Source of the DNA: Acetobacter thailandicus
GTDB lineage: Bacteria > Pseudomonadota > Alphaproteobacteria > Acetobacterales > Acetobacteraceae
Direction: 5' to 3'
Assembly: GCF_011516655.1 (NCBI RefSeq)
Contig: NZ_WOSV01000001.1
Coordinates: forward strand, 186,001 to 250,000
DNA length: 64,000 nt
Position numbers and translations under genes: made by a program
Shown: positions 18,194 through 26,946 of the stretch, in pieces
Layout of the letters: each line of letters starts with the position of its first letter
How positions within the stretch are numbered: position 1 is the stretch's first letter
Notes under the pieces: model-generated
Seen by the model: only the letters and a program-made list of their open reading frames with translations
Told to the model about the DNA's origin: nothing
Databases searched by the model: none

Positions 18194-18934
18194 ATGTTAA
18201 AAGTCAGGCGTGCAGAAACACTTGGTCAGGTCACAGATGGAGAAGCACACCTGCACTGTCACTTCGCATTCGGAGCGTATAACGACCCGGCACATATGCA
18301 CAATGGCCGGTTACGGGTAGTAAACCAGGTCAGCCTGCCTGCTCAGGCACAGTATGTGGCGGGCCCCGAGAAAAATGTTGATATTGTAACCTGGGTTACG
18401 CAAGGCTCAGTTACAACACAGTGCGAGCACTTTCACGCTGAGACAATCAACAAGGGTGATATACAGGTGTTGTGTACTGCTACCGGGTGCACCGGCCTGA
18501 GCTGGAAGGCTGGTGCAGAAGCAGCACAGCTCCTGCAGTTCTGGTTTTTGCCTGACTGTAAAGGCGGCATCCCCATGCAGGAAATCCGGAATACCAGCGG
18601 ATATCCTGACACAACAGGGTTTCGTATTATTGCCTCCGGTTTTCCCGATGACGATCCCGAAGAAGAAGAAACGATCAGAGATGGTGCACCAGCAGCCCTA
18701 CTGGGCAGCGGGCGCCTTTTGCACACCACTCTCAGCGCCAGTGAGGGGGCCCGCTACCAGACCACACCAGGGCGCTCGCTCTTTCTGCTCGTTGTCAGCG
18801 GGACTGTCACACTTGAAGGTACCACACTTGATGCTGGTGACAGTGCCGCCATTTCTGAGCAGCAGGAGCTCCTCATCATAGCACAGAGCGATGCCTCCGT
18901 GCTGCTTGCCGACACAGCATACGACGCTTCTTAA
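18194..18934 (+). CDS. Pirin-like cupin protein lacking the usual metal ligands
   Basis: A 246-residue bicupin. HCHFAFGAYNDPAHMHNGRLRVVNQ matches the pirin opening strand (HFSFA.Y..P....G.LRV.N). However, the segment that normally supplies two His ligands (HxH before MEI.TYV) reads VAGPEKNVDIVTWV, and the later region that normally has the His and Glu (GI.HSE.N) reads CTGLSWKAGA. The metal site therefore seems lost, and the C-terminal cupin is also divergent. It follows the efflux operon by 20 bp on the same strand and may be its last gene. Its stop codon interleaves with that of the convergent phosphatase gene. Confidence 0.75.
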   Translation: MLKVRRAETLGQVTDGEAHLHCHFAFGAYNDPAHMHNGRLRVVNQVSLPAQAQYVAGPEKNVDIVTWVTQGSVTTQCEHFHAETINKGDIQVLCTATGCTGLSWKAGAEAAQLLQFWFLPDCKGGIPMQEIRNTSGYPDTTGFRIIASGFPDDDPEEEETIRDGAPAALLGSGRLLHTTLSASEGARYQTTPGRSLFLLVVSGTVTLEGTTLDAGDSAAISEQQELLIIAQSDASVLLADTAYDAS

Positions 18935-20235
18935 CCGGCGTGCGCGATATGACGGGCCAGAACCTCTGGTGTACAAACGGTCTCAGCCTGGCAGAGCCTG
19001 CTCTGCAGCACCTGAGGCTGACCATGATCTGCCCTGTCTGCGACCGGTAAAGTTTCACGCAGCTGCTTCAGGCTCTGATGGAAAATAACGAATTTAACCT
19101 GATTTTTTCCATCTGGCATCTGCCAGAGTTCAAACCCCAGAACAGTGTCTGGTGCTGTTGGGTCAGGCTGATCTTTAAATGACCAGTCAAGGCCAAATAG
19201 AGCTGACAGCATATCAAGTGTGGTATCATGCCCCGCAAAAACAACAACTTTTGCATCCTGCGGGAAAACTGCCTCAGCAGGTGACGACGGCACTTTATTA
19301 TCGAGCAGAGCAAGAATGGCTGAAACCAGAAACTGACCACGACGCGCAGCCAGGGCCGGCATACGCCTTATAGTTTCACTCTGATAATTATGAGCTGGCA
19401 ACACTATATTGAGCAAAGCAATCTGACTATCATCAGATGATGAGGCCGGCAGGCTGACCGTTGCAGGCAAACCCTGTGCGTATTCTAACAGCAGATTTTC
19501 AGAAACTGTTGCTGAAAGTGCCAGACCACCAGAAGCGTGAGGAGCACCTTTTTTCCAGGTCAGGCGTGCAGGAGCTGTAAAACATATAGCTGGCGTATGC
19601 CCGCACCCTTCAGGATCAAAGAGCTTTTGCAGCGTCTCCTCAGCCTCTCTGACATCCCGGGGTAAAGCACCAGCCTCATCATGACGGTAAACTGCCTGTA
19701 AAATGGCAGAAATATTATGCTGATCAGCATAAGCATGACCGCTGGCCAGGGCATTAAACAACGGATCTTTCTGACCCGGAGCCAGAGAATGTGCCTGGGA
19801 AACACATCCGCCGCTCATACTCTGTGCAAGAATATCTCCTGTTTGACGCGTACGGGTATCCGCCGCATCAGCCCAGACAAAAAGTGATGATGTGTGCGGG
19901 CATACCTGTTTTTCTGCCCCACCCAAACCAGAAAACGGGGCATAATAATGCCTGATAAAATCACCCATCAGGTGCAGGTCTGCCCGGCCATGGTCCGTCA
20001 GCTGCCCCGGAGGCACAGGCCAGGGGCTCCATGAACGACCGGTTTTTACGTTAAGCGTCTCAATTTTTTGTGTCGGGCTGCGAATACCATGGCGGGCCAC
20101 CAGTACAACACGCTTAAGAACCGCTCCGGAAGGCGGCGCACTCTGCTCACTGGCAGCAGCGGACGACACTGATAAAACAGAAAAAAGGGCAGCACACAGA
20201 GCGCCCTGTGAAATACGAGAGAAAAAAGCAGACAA
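18931..20235 (-). CDS. Histidine-type acid phosphatase (phytase/glucose-1-phosphatase-like)
   Basis: A periplasmic phosphomonoesterase of the branch-2 histidine phosphatase superfamily, 434 residues. A signal peptide (residues 1-29, ending SSAAAS) precedes VVLVARHGIRSPT, whose R48-H49-G-x-R-x-P is the catalytic motif; the proton-donor His-Asp appears late in VFAGHDTTLDML. The start is TTG at 20235 with GAAGG upstream. It follows the CorC-like gene by two bases, so the pair is an operon. Phytate or sugar phosphates are possible substrates. Confidence 0.9.
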   Translation of the reverse strand: MSAFFSRISQGALCAALFSVLSVSSAAASEQSAPPSGAVLKRVVLVARHGIRSPTQKIETLNVKTGRSWSPWPVPPGQLTDHGRADLHLMGDFIRHYYAPFSGLGGAEKQVCPHTSSLFVWADAADTRTRQTGDILAQSMSGGCVSQAHSLAPGQKDPLFNALASGHAYADQHNISAILQAVYRHDEAGALPRDVREAEETLQKLFDPEGCGHTPAICFTAPARLTWKKGAPHASGGLALSATVSENLLLEYAQGLPATVSLPASSSDDSQIALLNIVLPAHNYQSETIRRMPALAARRGQFLVSAILALLDNKVPSSPAEAVFPQDAKVVVFAGHDTTLDMLSALFGLDWSFKDQPDPTAPDTVLGFELWQMPDGKNQVKFVIFHQSLKQLRETLPVADRADHGQPQVLQSRLCQAETVCTPEVLARHIAHAG

Positions 20236-20237
20236 AT

Positions 20238-21614
20238 TCAGCCCTTCGGAAGTGCCCGGGCAGCCTTCTCGCTCAGGCGTGTCACAAGCAACTGGTTAAT
20301 ACGAAACCCTTCAACATCGACAACTTCAAAACGATAGCCAGCCTGGTCCACTCTGTCCGTCTTGCGTGCCATGCGCCGCAGACGGTGCATAACAAACCCG
20401 CCTATCGTATCAAACTGTGTGCTGTCGGGCAGATCTGCCAGATGGAGCTCACGCATGACATCACCAATCGGGGCAGCTCCGTCAATCAGCCACGAGGTTT
20501 CATCACGACGCACGATGGCCTGCTCGTCAAACGGGTTCGCCAGACCGTCCATCAAAGCACCCATAATATCTTTAAACGTGATAAGCCCGACAACCAAACC
20601 ATATTCATTCACGACCAGAGAAAAACCGACACCATGCGTATCAAACTGCGCAAGCGTGTCCCACAAATTCAGGGTTTCAGGAACAGAGAGGACATCACGG
20701 CGCATTCTGAAGATCGGATCAGCCGGTATTGTCTCCCCCGGAACCGGAGGGATTGTCGGGTCAACAACTGAGGCCAGAACATCCTCCGAACGGATAGAAC
20801 CGACAACCTTATCAAGCCCGCCATTACATAGCGGGTATCGCGAATAAGGCTTTGCTCTTACTTTTTCATGGTTACTACGGGCAGTGTCCTGCGTATCGAG
20901 AAAAACAATCTCATCGCGCGGGGTCATTGCTGATGTCACGGAGCGATCCTGCAAACCCAGCACATTTTCAATCATCTGATGTTCCTGCTCAAGCAGAACA
21001 CCCGAAGCCGTACCAGCGGCTAAAATAGCGCGTAAATCTTCAGGTGTGACAGGTTCAACAGCAGAAGCTGCCGGAATTTTAAGAGCACGCAAAACCGCAT
21101 CAGAAATTTTAGAAAAAATCCAGACAACCGGATAAAGAACACGCAGGGCAAATTTAGGAAACCAGCCTATGCTCAAAGCAACTTTATCAGGAGCATTCAT
21201 TGCCACACGTTTTGGCAGCAGGTCAGCAAACAGAACAAAAACACCAGTAACAAAAATAAAACTGGCAGCAGAACCAAGCTTTTCAGCAAGCCCTGGCCCG
21301 ACACCCCAGTATGTCAGCAAAGCGCCAAAGGGCGGAGACAGCATTTCTGAGCTGACAATCCCCCCCAGAATACCAACACCATTAAGACATATCTGCAGGA
21401 CCGTCATGACCTGTCCGCTATTGCGGCGCAAAGCAAGAAAAGCCTGAGCCCGATGATCACCTGCCTCAGCACGCGAGCGCAGCCTGACCTCACGCGCAGC
21501 AGCGAACGAAATCTCAGACAGAGAAATCAGAATACTAACTGCAATAAGAAGAAAAAGGGTCAGAAGCCCCAGTAAAAAAAGGATCAAAGGAATGCTCTGG
21601 ATAAGATAATGCAC
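20238..21614 (-). CDS. CNNM/CorC-HlyC-type membrane protein with CBS pair
   Basis: A 458-residue protein. Residues about 1-190 form the DUF21/CNNM membrane domain (SLSEISFAAAREVRLRSRAEAGD, several hydrophobic helices). A CBS pair follows (MTPRDEIVFLD... and FDTHGVGFSLVVNEYGLVVGLITFKDI), then a CorC_HlyC C-terminal domain with FDTIGGFVMHRL. Such proteins are linked to magnesium or cobalt efflux, and 'hemolysin' is a historical label. The start is a GTG. It is the first gene of the operon with the acid phosphatase. Confidence 0.9.
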   Translation of the reverse strand: MHYLIQSIPLILFLLGLLTLFLLIAVSILISLSEISFAAAREVRLRSRAEAGDHRAQAFLALRRNSGQVMTVLQICLNGVGILGGIVSSEMLSPPFGALLTYWGVGPGLAEKLGSAASFIFVTGVFVLFADLLPKRVAMNAPDKVALSIGWFPKFALRVLYPVVWIFSKISDAVLRALKIPAASAVEPVTPEDLRAILAAGTASGVLLEQEHQMIENVLGLQDRSVTSAMTPRDEIVFLDTQDTARSNHEKVRAKPYSRYPLCNGGLDKVVGSIRSEDVLASVVDPTIPPVPGETIPADPIFRMRRDVLSVPETLNLWDTLAQFDTHGVGFSLVVNEYGLVVGLITFKDIMGALMDGLANPFDEQAIVRRDETSWLIDGAAPIGDVMRELHLADLPDSTQFDTIGGFVMHRLRRMARKTDRVDQAGYRFEVVDVEGFRINQLLVTRLSEKAARALPKG

Positions 21615-22102
21615 GAAGTGCTTCGCGGCTGACTATACCCTTTATAACCTGTAATGCCTAGGCTTATGACCTGTGAGACAAATGAGTTGTTAAGCAGTCA
21701 GGCATCATGTTTTTAATATACGAAGCATGTTACGAAACAAAATTACACAGGATATAAACCATAAATGATAAAAAAAATATAACAAAATAAAACGATTTAA
21801 AATATAAAATTAATAATAACCTCTTTTAATTTATAAAAATTAAAATAAATATATAAATATTAAGCCATAAATAAAAATATAAACTTCATAATTTATAATT
21901 ATATTATTTTTTTTGATTATTTTAAAAAAAAATACCAAAAAAAAAACACAATATAAGAAATTGTTATTTTTTATAACAGGTTGCACTGTTTTCTTTTTTG
22001 CTTATGGCTAATAAGCATGGTTTTATGCAATAGTCTAAGAATTAGTTCAGTCACCAGCTGTCATACCAAAGGGATGGCAGTCACAAAACCAGAGAGTCGT
22101 CT
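21615..22102. other. 488-bp AT-rich intergenic region
   Basis: The stretch about 21700-21990 is almost entirely A and T with long runs, in sharp contrast to the flanking genes. No open frame, tRNA or repeat unit is visible. It lies between two divergent genes (20238-21614 minus, 22103 plus), so it must hold both promoters. Confidence 0.7.
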
Positions 22103-22519
22103 ATGAAGCTGAAACAACTCCCTCTCCTCATGGCCCCTGTTCTGATGCTGGCCGCCTGTGCGCAGACGCCCATGGGACCAACAGTGATGGTACTGCCAGG
22201 CAAAGATAAGTCTTATGCAGAATTTGCTCAGGAGCAGTCCTTCTGCAAATCGCAGGCAAACTCTGCTGTAAGCGGGCAGGCTGAAAACCAGAACCATCGC
22301 GCCCTGTTAGGTGGCCTTGCCACAACCGCACTGGGTGCTGGCCTTGGTGCTGCTATTGGCGGCGGCTCAGGTGCTGCTATTGGTGCTGGTGCAGGCGCAC
22401 TGGGTGGCGGCCTTGGTGGAAGCATGTACACCAACAACCAGCAAGGCGGCATTCAGACCCAGTACAACAATGCCTATGCACAATGCATGGTTGCCTATCA
22501 CAACGTACTCGGCCAGTAA
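22103..22519 (+). CDS. Glycine-zipper lipoprotein
   Basis: A 138-residue envelope protein. The signal peptide ends in the lipobox LAAC (Cys19), so the protein is probably lipid-anchored. Residues about 68-112 are an extended glycine zipper (alternating Gly/Ala: LGAGLGAAIGGGSGAAIGAG...), the YMGG/Rick_17kDa type of transmembrane or oligomerising segment. The tail is Gln/Asn/Tyr-rich. A role in the envelope is likely; the exact function is unknown. Confidence 0.8.
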   Translation: MKLKQLPLLMAPVLMLAACAQTPMGPTVMVLPGKDKSYAEFAQEQSFCKSQANSAVSGQAENQNHRALLGGLATTALGAGLGAAIGGGSGAAIGAGAGALGGGLGGSMYTNNQQGGIQTQYNNAYAQCMVAYHNVLGQ

Positions 22520-22531
22520 GTCGTCAGTATA

Positions 22532-22558
22532 ACAGAGCAGGTACAAAACCTGCTCTGT
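22532..22558 (+). terminator. Hairpin after the glycine-zipper lipoprotein gene
   Basis: A perfect 10-bp stem (ACAGAGCAGG / CCTGCTCTGT) with a 7-base loop, 12 bp after the stop codon. The following T run is weak, so it may be an attenuating hairpin or 3' stabiliser as much as a terminator. Confidence 0.55.
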
Positions 22559-22597
22559 CTCTCCCGGTAATTCCGGCCGGGAAAGGCTCTTTACCCC

Positions 22598-23215
22598 ATG
22601 CCCCCCTCCTCTTCTGTTGCAGCTGTTATTCTGGCAGGTGGCCATGGAACCCGCATGGGCGGGTGTGAAAAGCCCCTGCTATCCCTACAGGGCACACCAG
22701 TACTCTCCGTCATTCTCAGGGCGTTACAATGCTCTCTACCTGCAAGCTCCATAGCACTCAGCACTAACAGCCCGGCCTCGCTATATACCGCATGGAAGTT
22801 ACCTTTGCTGCGGGATGATACAACAGATACCGGCCCTCTGAGCGGACTTCTGGCAGGACTAAAATGGGCGAGACAATCAGGCGCTGATACATTAGTGACA
22901 ATACCGGGTGATACACCCTTTATTCCTGACACATTAACCTCTGACCTCACTCCCGCTCCGGCGGTGGCTATATCTGATGGCCAGCGGCATCACCTGGTTG
23001 CTTCATGGCCCGTAAGCTGTGTTGAAAATTTACAAAACTGGCTTTCAGACAAAGAGAATAAACATAAACGCCGCGTGCGCCTGTTTGCAGATACCCTCGG
23101 CATGAAAGAGATTTCTTTCTCTGCTTCACCTTATGATCCATTTTTTAACATCAATACACCCGATGATTATGCAACAGCATGCCAGATTATGCAGAGTATA
23201 AAAAATGATTTCTAA
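22598..23215 (+). CDS. mobA: Molybdenum cofactor guanylyltransferase
   Basis: Transfers GMP from GTP to molybdopterin to form the bis-MGD cofactor of formate dehydrogenases and related enzymes. The 205-residue product opens AAVILAGGHGTRMGGCEKPLL, the nucleotide-binding signature of the MobA nucleotidyltransferases, and has IPGDTPFIP with the metal-binding Asp. It overlaps fdhD by 11 bases, which supports a shared role in formate dehydrogenase maturation. Confidence 0.93.
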   Translation: MPPSSSVAAVILAGGHGTRMGGCEKPLLSLQGTPVLSVILRALQCSLPASSIALSTNSPASLYTAWKLPLLRDDTTDTGPLSGLLAGLKWARQSGADTLVTIPGDTPFIPDTLTSDLTPAPAVAISDGQRHHLVASWPVSCVENLQNWLSDKENKHKRRVRLFADTLGMKEISFSASPYDPFFNINTPDDYATACQIMQSIKNDF

Positions 23216-24014
23216 ATCACTTATTTTTTCATGGGATACAAAAAAAATTACAGGTCATGGCGTTTCAGAGCAATCTTTAAAACTGGCAGATGAAACACCC
23301 GTCACTTTTATTATCAACAGCATTTCTTATGCAACAATGATGATAACATCTGAAAATATTGAAGATTATAGTTACGGTTTTTTAAAAACAGAACGCCTTG
23401 TTTCCTCGCCGGATCATATTCGCTCGCTAACCATAGATACAACAGAAAATGGCATAACAGTTAACGTGCTTATAAAAGGAAGTGATTTTAAAAAAATCCT
23501 TCAATCACAAAGAAACATGACAGGACGCACCGGTTGTGGCGTTTGCGGCACGCAGGATCTTGAAACACTGCACTCGAACCTTCCTTCCGTTGCACAAAAA
23601 CCACCTGTAACGCAGGCTGCTCTGCTTAAAGCACTTAATGAGCTCCCTCACCTGCAAATATTAAACAAAGCTGTGCATATGGTTCATGGTGCCGCCAGAT
23701 GCAGCGTAAATGGTGATATCCTTGCCTTACGCGAAGATATTGGCAGACACAACGCACTGGATAAGCTGATTGGAGATGGTTTAAGAAATAATATTGATTT
23801 TTCAGAAGGGTTTTGCCTTATTACAAGCCGCTGCTCATATGAAATGGCACAAAAAGCCATTATTGCCGGCTTTACAACACTGGTTGCCATCTCTGCACCA
23901 ACTGTGCGTGCACTACACCTGGCACAACAGGCTGGCCTGACACTCATCGGGCTTGCCCGACCAGAAAGCCAGTTTATCTTTACACAGCCTGAGGCTACTC
24001 ACCCACCAGCTTAA
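23205..24014 (+). CDS. fdhD: Formate dehydrogenase accessory sulfurtransferase
   Basis: Transfers sulfur from a cysteine desulfurase to the molybdenum cofactor of formate dehydrogenase. In 269 residues it shows GRTGCGVCG with the sulfur-carrying C111-x-x-C114 pair, and VHGAARC...EDIGRHNALDKLIG, a conserved FdhD block. It is translationally coupled to mobA. No formate dehydrogenase structural gene is in the window. The gene is more AT-rich than mobA. Its stop overlaps that of the convergent porin gene by about 4 bp. Confidence 0.94.
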   Translation: MISKSLIFSWDTKKITGHGVSEQSLKLADETPVTFIINSISYATMMITSENIEDYSYGFLKTERLVSSPDHIRSLTIDTTENGITVNVLIKGSDFKKILQSQRNMTGRTGCGVCGTQDLETLHSNLPSVAQKPPVTQAALLKALNELPHLQILNKAVHMVHGAARCSVNGDILALREDIGRHNALDKLIGDGLRNNIDFSEGFCLITSRCSYEMAQKAIIAGFTTLVAISAPTVRALHLAQQAGLTLIGLARPESQFIFTQPEATHPPA

Positions 24015-25669
24015 AATGCAGCCTGAAGGCGCGTCACAACAGAATTCCCATTACGACCGGATATATTATAAGGCAGCTGATTTCGTGTCACAATAAAATG
24101 GTTATAATCAAGCATAACCCTGAAGTGACGATTAGGGTACCAATTCACACCACCAGCCCATACTGTTTGCTTTCCCCCTCTTATACCAGCCGATAAATCA
24201 TTAAGATCTGCGACACTATATCGCCCTGACACCTCAAGCGCGCCCCACTGACCATGCTGAGGATCAAAATCTGCCTCAACACCAGGAGCAGAAAAAGCTC
24301 CCTGCCTGATGTCATAAGCACGCGGCTTACCCAGTATAGTATAAGTTGCTTCACCATAGTACCCATCAAAATTAACGACAGGCAGACCACGCTCGCTGCG
24401 CTGTACACCAATATGATAGTACTCCCCTATCATAATCAGTCGTCGCCAGCGCAGGCCAAGCTCCGGGCCTGCCGCCCAGACAGGCCCTGTATTACTAACC
24501 GTAGCAGAAATAAGCTTTGTACCTGTCAGACCTGCCTCTGTCGCCTCTCCCGGAGAGTAACGTCGGCCGGCAGAGTTTTGTGTCGTTTTAAATGCACTCA
24601 GTGCTGAAATTCCAACATGTATATCGACATTTTTTGAGATATAAGGACGGCCGGCTACACGCAGGGTTGCACCAGTCTGGCTGTCAGAAACTGTAGAATC
24701 GTTCCCTCTGGTTCCATAACTCTGACCCGTAAAATATCCTGCTATCCACCAGCGTTTTTCATAATGCAAAGCTCCCGCACTAAAGCGGGAATCTCCTGCA
24801 GCTATGTTACGCACAATATTAGTAATGCCCGGCCGCTCAAGCATCTGAAAATTGTTGGAACTTTGTGAATCATAAAATGTGACGCGTGGCTGAAAATAGC
24901 CAACTGTTACATAAGTATGAGAAAAACCTGTATAATTGATATTTGCTTCATATAAACTAACTTTTCCGTCTGAACTGCTTGACCCCCAGTCGGGAGTGAC
25001 ATTCGCTATCCAGTTTTTATATCGAAAAGAAACCGGCAGCCTGAGACGACGTAAATTTTGTGTCAGTCCAGGAAAATTTCCCTTCGTTTCACCAGGGCGC
25101 GGAGACATACCAAAAAAACCACCAATATCTTCATGCAGGGCAAGCCCCACTGAAAAAGCATAAGCGGCATCAGCAGAAGCAATAGTAAACCGCCCACGAG
25201 GAAAACCTATAATCATGCCTCCCACGCGTACGTTTTCATCTTTCTGTGTAGCCCAGTGAAAATGCTTCCACGACTCAACAACACCACGGTCAGAAGGCGG
25301 TGTACCAATTTCAGATAAACGCAGAATATTATACTGTGAGGCACTATCAGAAAATTTTATTGCAGGGTCAGATGGGCCAGACACGACATGACGCACTTTT
25401 TGCTCAGACAACTCAGTAGCCGGGAGCAGAGCAGCAGGTGCCGCTATTTTTTTCTGATTATTACGATTAGTCCGGGCTTCACTTTTTGCCAGGCGCACTT
25501 TGAGCGATGAGATCTGCCCCATCAGCTCACGTCGCATAGCAACCATCTCACGTCTTAACTCCTGTATCTCAGCAGCATCAGAAGATGCAGCCAGAGCCGC
25601 TGACGCATTACCTGTTGCCAGACATGAGAACAAAAAAAAGCCTGAAGAAAATACTGTGCGGCGCATCAA
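24011..25669 (-). CDS. OprO/OprP-like (phosphate-selective type) porin
   Basis: A 552-residue outer membrane protein. A signal peptide (about residues 1-27) is followed by a coiled-coil segment (AEIQELRREMVAMRRELMGQIS...) typical of trimeric porins that contact peptidoglycan, then a beta-barrel rich in alternating aromatic strands, ending in phenylalanine (RLQAAF). The barrel resembles the OprO/P family. It lies directly downstream of pstS, which supports a phosphate role, though a strong terminator after pstS suggests separate transcription. No clear Pho box is seen in its own upstream gap. Confidence 0.8.
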   Translation of the reverse strand: MMRRTVFSSGFFLFSCLATGNASAALAASSDAAEIQELRREMVAMRRELMGQISSLKVRLAKSEARTNRNNQKKIAAPAALLPATELSEQKVRHVVSGPSDPAIKFSDSASQYNILRLSEIGTPPSDRGVVESWKHFHWATQKDENVRVGGMIIGFPRGRFTIASADAAYAFSVGLALHEDIGGFFGMSPRPGETKGNFPGLTQNLRRLRLPVSFRYKNWIANVTPDWGSSSSDGKVSLYEANINYTGFSHTYVTVGYFQPRVTFYDSQSSNNFQMLERPGITNIVRNIAAGDSRFSAGALHYEKRWWIAGYFTGQSYGTRGNDSTVSDSQTGATLRVAGRPYISKNVDIHVGISALSAFKTTQNSAGRRYSPGEATEAGLTGTKLISATVSNTGPVWAAGPELGLRWRRLIMIGEYYHIGVQRSERGLPVVNFDGYYGEATYTILGKPRAYDIRQGAFSAPGVEADFDPQHGQWGALEVSGRYSVADLNDLSAGIRGGKQTVWAGGVNWYPNRHFRVMLDYNHFIVTRNQLPYNISGRNGNSVVTRLQAAF

Positions 25670-25761
25670 ACACCATTATAATTACAAAATCACCTCTTCT
25701 TTCGATTATAAATGAAATTTATTTTATTTATATATAATTTTGGTAACTTTAATATAAAAAT

Positions 25762-25783
25762 GGCTCGCCTTTGCAGGCGAGCC
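25762..25783 (-). terminator. Terminator after pstS
   Basis: A perfect 8-bp stem (GGCTCGCC / GGCGAGCC) with a 6-base loop, followed on the minus strand by a T-rich tract. It sits about 30 bp beyond the pstS stop. Confidence 0.88.
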
Positions 25784-25812
25784 ACACAGTCTCATGCAAT
25801 CTTAAGTTTAAC

Positions 25813-26829
25813 TTACTTCCATGAAGACAAAATAGATGTTTTTACAGCCGGTGGCAAAGTTACATAGTCCAGCCCGGTAGCAAGGCTATCGCCTTTTTCA
25901 AAACCCCAGGTGAAAAATTTCTTCACAGCTTTACTACGTGCTGCATCAGCCGGAGCAAGCGGCACCAGAACATACGTTGCAGAAACAATCGGCCAGGCAC
26001 CTTGTCCGGGAGTGTCAAGCAGATCAACCGCGAAATGATCAGCATGCTGCCAGTCTGCTGAAGAGGCTGCCTGAGCAAAGCTCTTCTGGCTGGCTTCTAC
26101 ATTTTCACCGGCATGATTACGCAGCAATACGGTCGTCAGGTTATTTCTGCTGGCGTAAGCAAACTCAACATACCCGATTGCGCCTTCTGTGTTATGCACC
26201 GTAGCCGCAACCCCGTCATTACCGCGTGCGCCCAGACCACCAGGCCATGAGATTGACGTCGCTGCCCCCTGATTTTCTTTCCAGCTGGCAGATGACCGTG
26301 CGAGGTAAGACGTAAAAACAAACGTTGTTCCTGAACCATCAGCACGGTGAATGGGAGCAATAGCCATGTCAGGCAGCTTCAGACCTGGATTCAAAGCTGC
26401 AATTTTCGGATCATTCCAGTCCGTAATCTCACCGGCATAAATACCGGCAAGCACCGGTCCACTCAGCTTAAGGGTCGCTGTTTTAACGCCAGGCACATTG
26501 ATAACAGGAACAATGCCACCCATTACGGTAGGAAACTGAAACAAATGTGCTGAAGCAATTTTGGCCGGAGCAAGCGGAGCATCAGATGCGCCAAAATCAA
26601 CCGTACCAGCCATAACCTGATTTTGCCCGGCACTTGAGCCAACGCTCTGATAATTAACACTCAGTCCTGTTGCGCTGGCAGCGGCATCACCCCATGCCTG
26701 ATAGATAGGAGCAGCAAAGCTTGAGCCCGCACCGGTAATGCTCTCGGCCAGCGCCGTACCAGAGCATAAACTACCGGCAAGACCGGCTGCTGCCATCACT
26801 GCAAAACATGACCGTAATGAAAAACGCAT
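25813..26829 (-). CDS. pstS: Phosphate ABC transporter substrate-binding protein
   Basis: Periplasmic high-affinity phosphate-binding protein, 338 residues. A signal peptide (ending about GTALAES) precedes ITGAGSSFAAPIYQAW, the phosphate-loop start. SVGSSAGQNQVMAGTVDFGASDAPL and HRADGSGTTFVFTSYL supply further ligand loops. The transport subunits pstCAB and phoU are not adjacent; they should be elsewhere. A Pho box lies about 100 bp upstream at the phoR stop codon. Confidence 0.95.
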   Translation of the reverse strand: MRFSLRSCFAVMAAAGLAGSLCSGTALAESITGAGSSFAAPIYQAWGDAAASATGLSVNYQSVGSSAGQNQVMAGTVDFGASDAPLAPAKIASAHLFQFPTVMGGIVPVINVPGVKTATLKLSGPVLAGIYAGEITDWNDPKIAALNPGLKLPDMAIAPIHRADGSGTTFVFTSYLARSSASWKENQGAATSISWPGGLGARGNDGVAATVHNTEGAIGYVEFAYASRNNLTTVLLRNHAGENVEASQKSFAQAASSADWQHADHFAVDLLDTPGQGAWPIVSATYVLVPLAPADAARSKAVKKFFTWGFEKGDSLATGLDYVTLPPAVKTSILSSWK

Positions 26830-26925
26830 CTATCTACTACCTTCTGAGTATCAGCTTTTAACCAGAGCCATAACACTCTTTATTTTAGCCTGCTGCTGCA
26901 AAGACTATCATAATCTGCTCTTAAG

Positions 26926-26946
26926 TTGCATGACTGTTTCATGACA
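26926..26946 (-). promoter_or_regulatory. Pho box upstream of pstS
   Basis: On the minus strand, GTGTCAT-GAAA-CAGTCAT-GCAA gives two 7-mers close to CTGTCAT separated by 4 bases, the tandem 11-bp layout bound by PhoB. It overlaps the stop codon of phoR (26939-26941). A 13-bp core, CTGTTTCATGACA on the plus strand, is identical to that at 29076. Confidence 0.75.
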
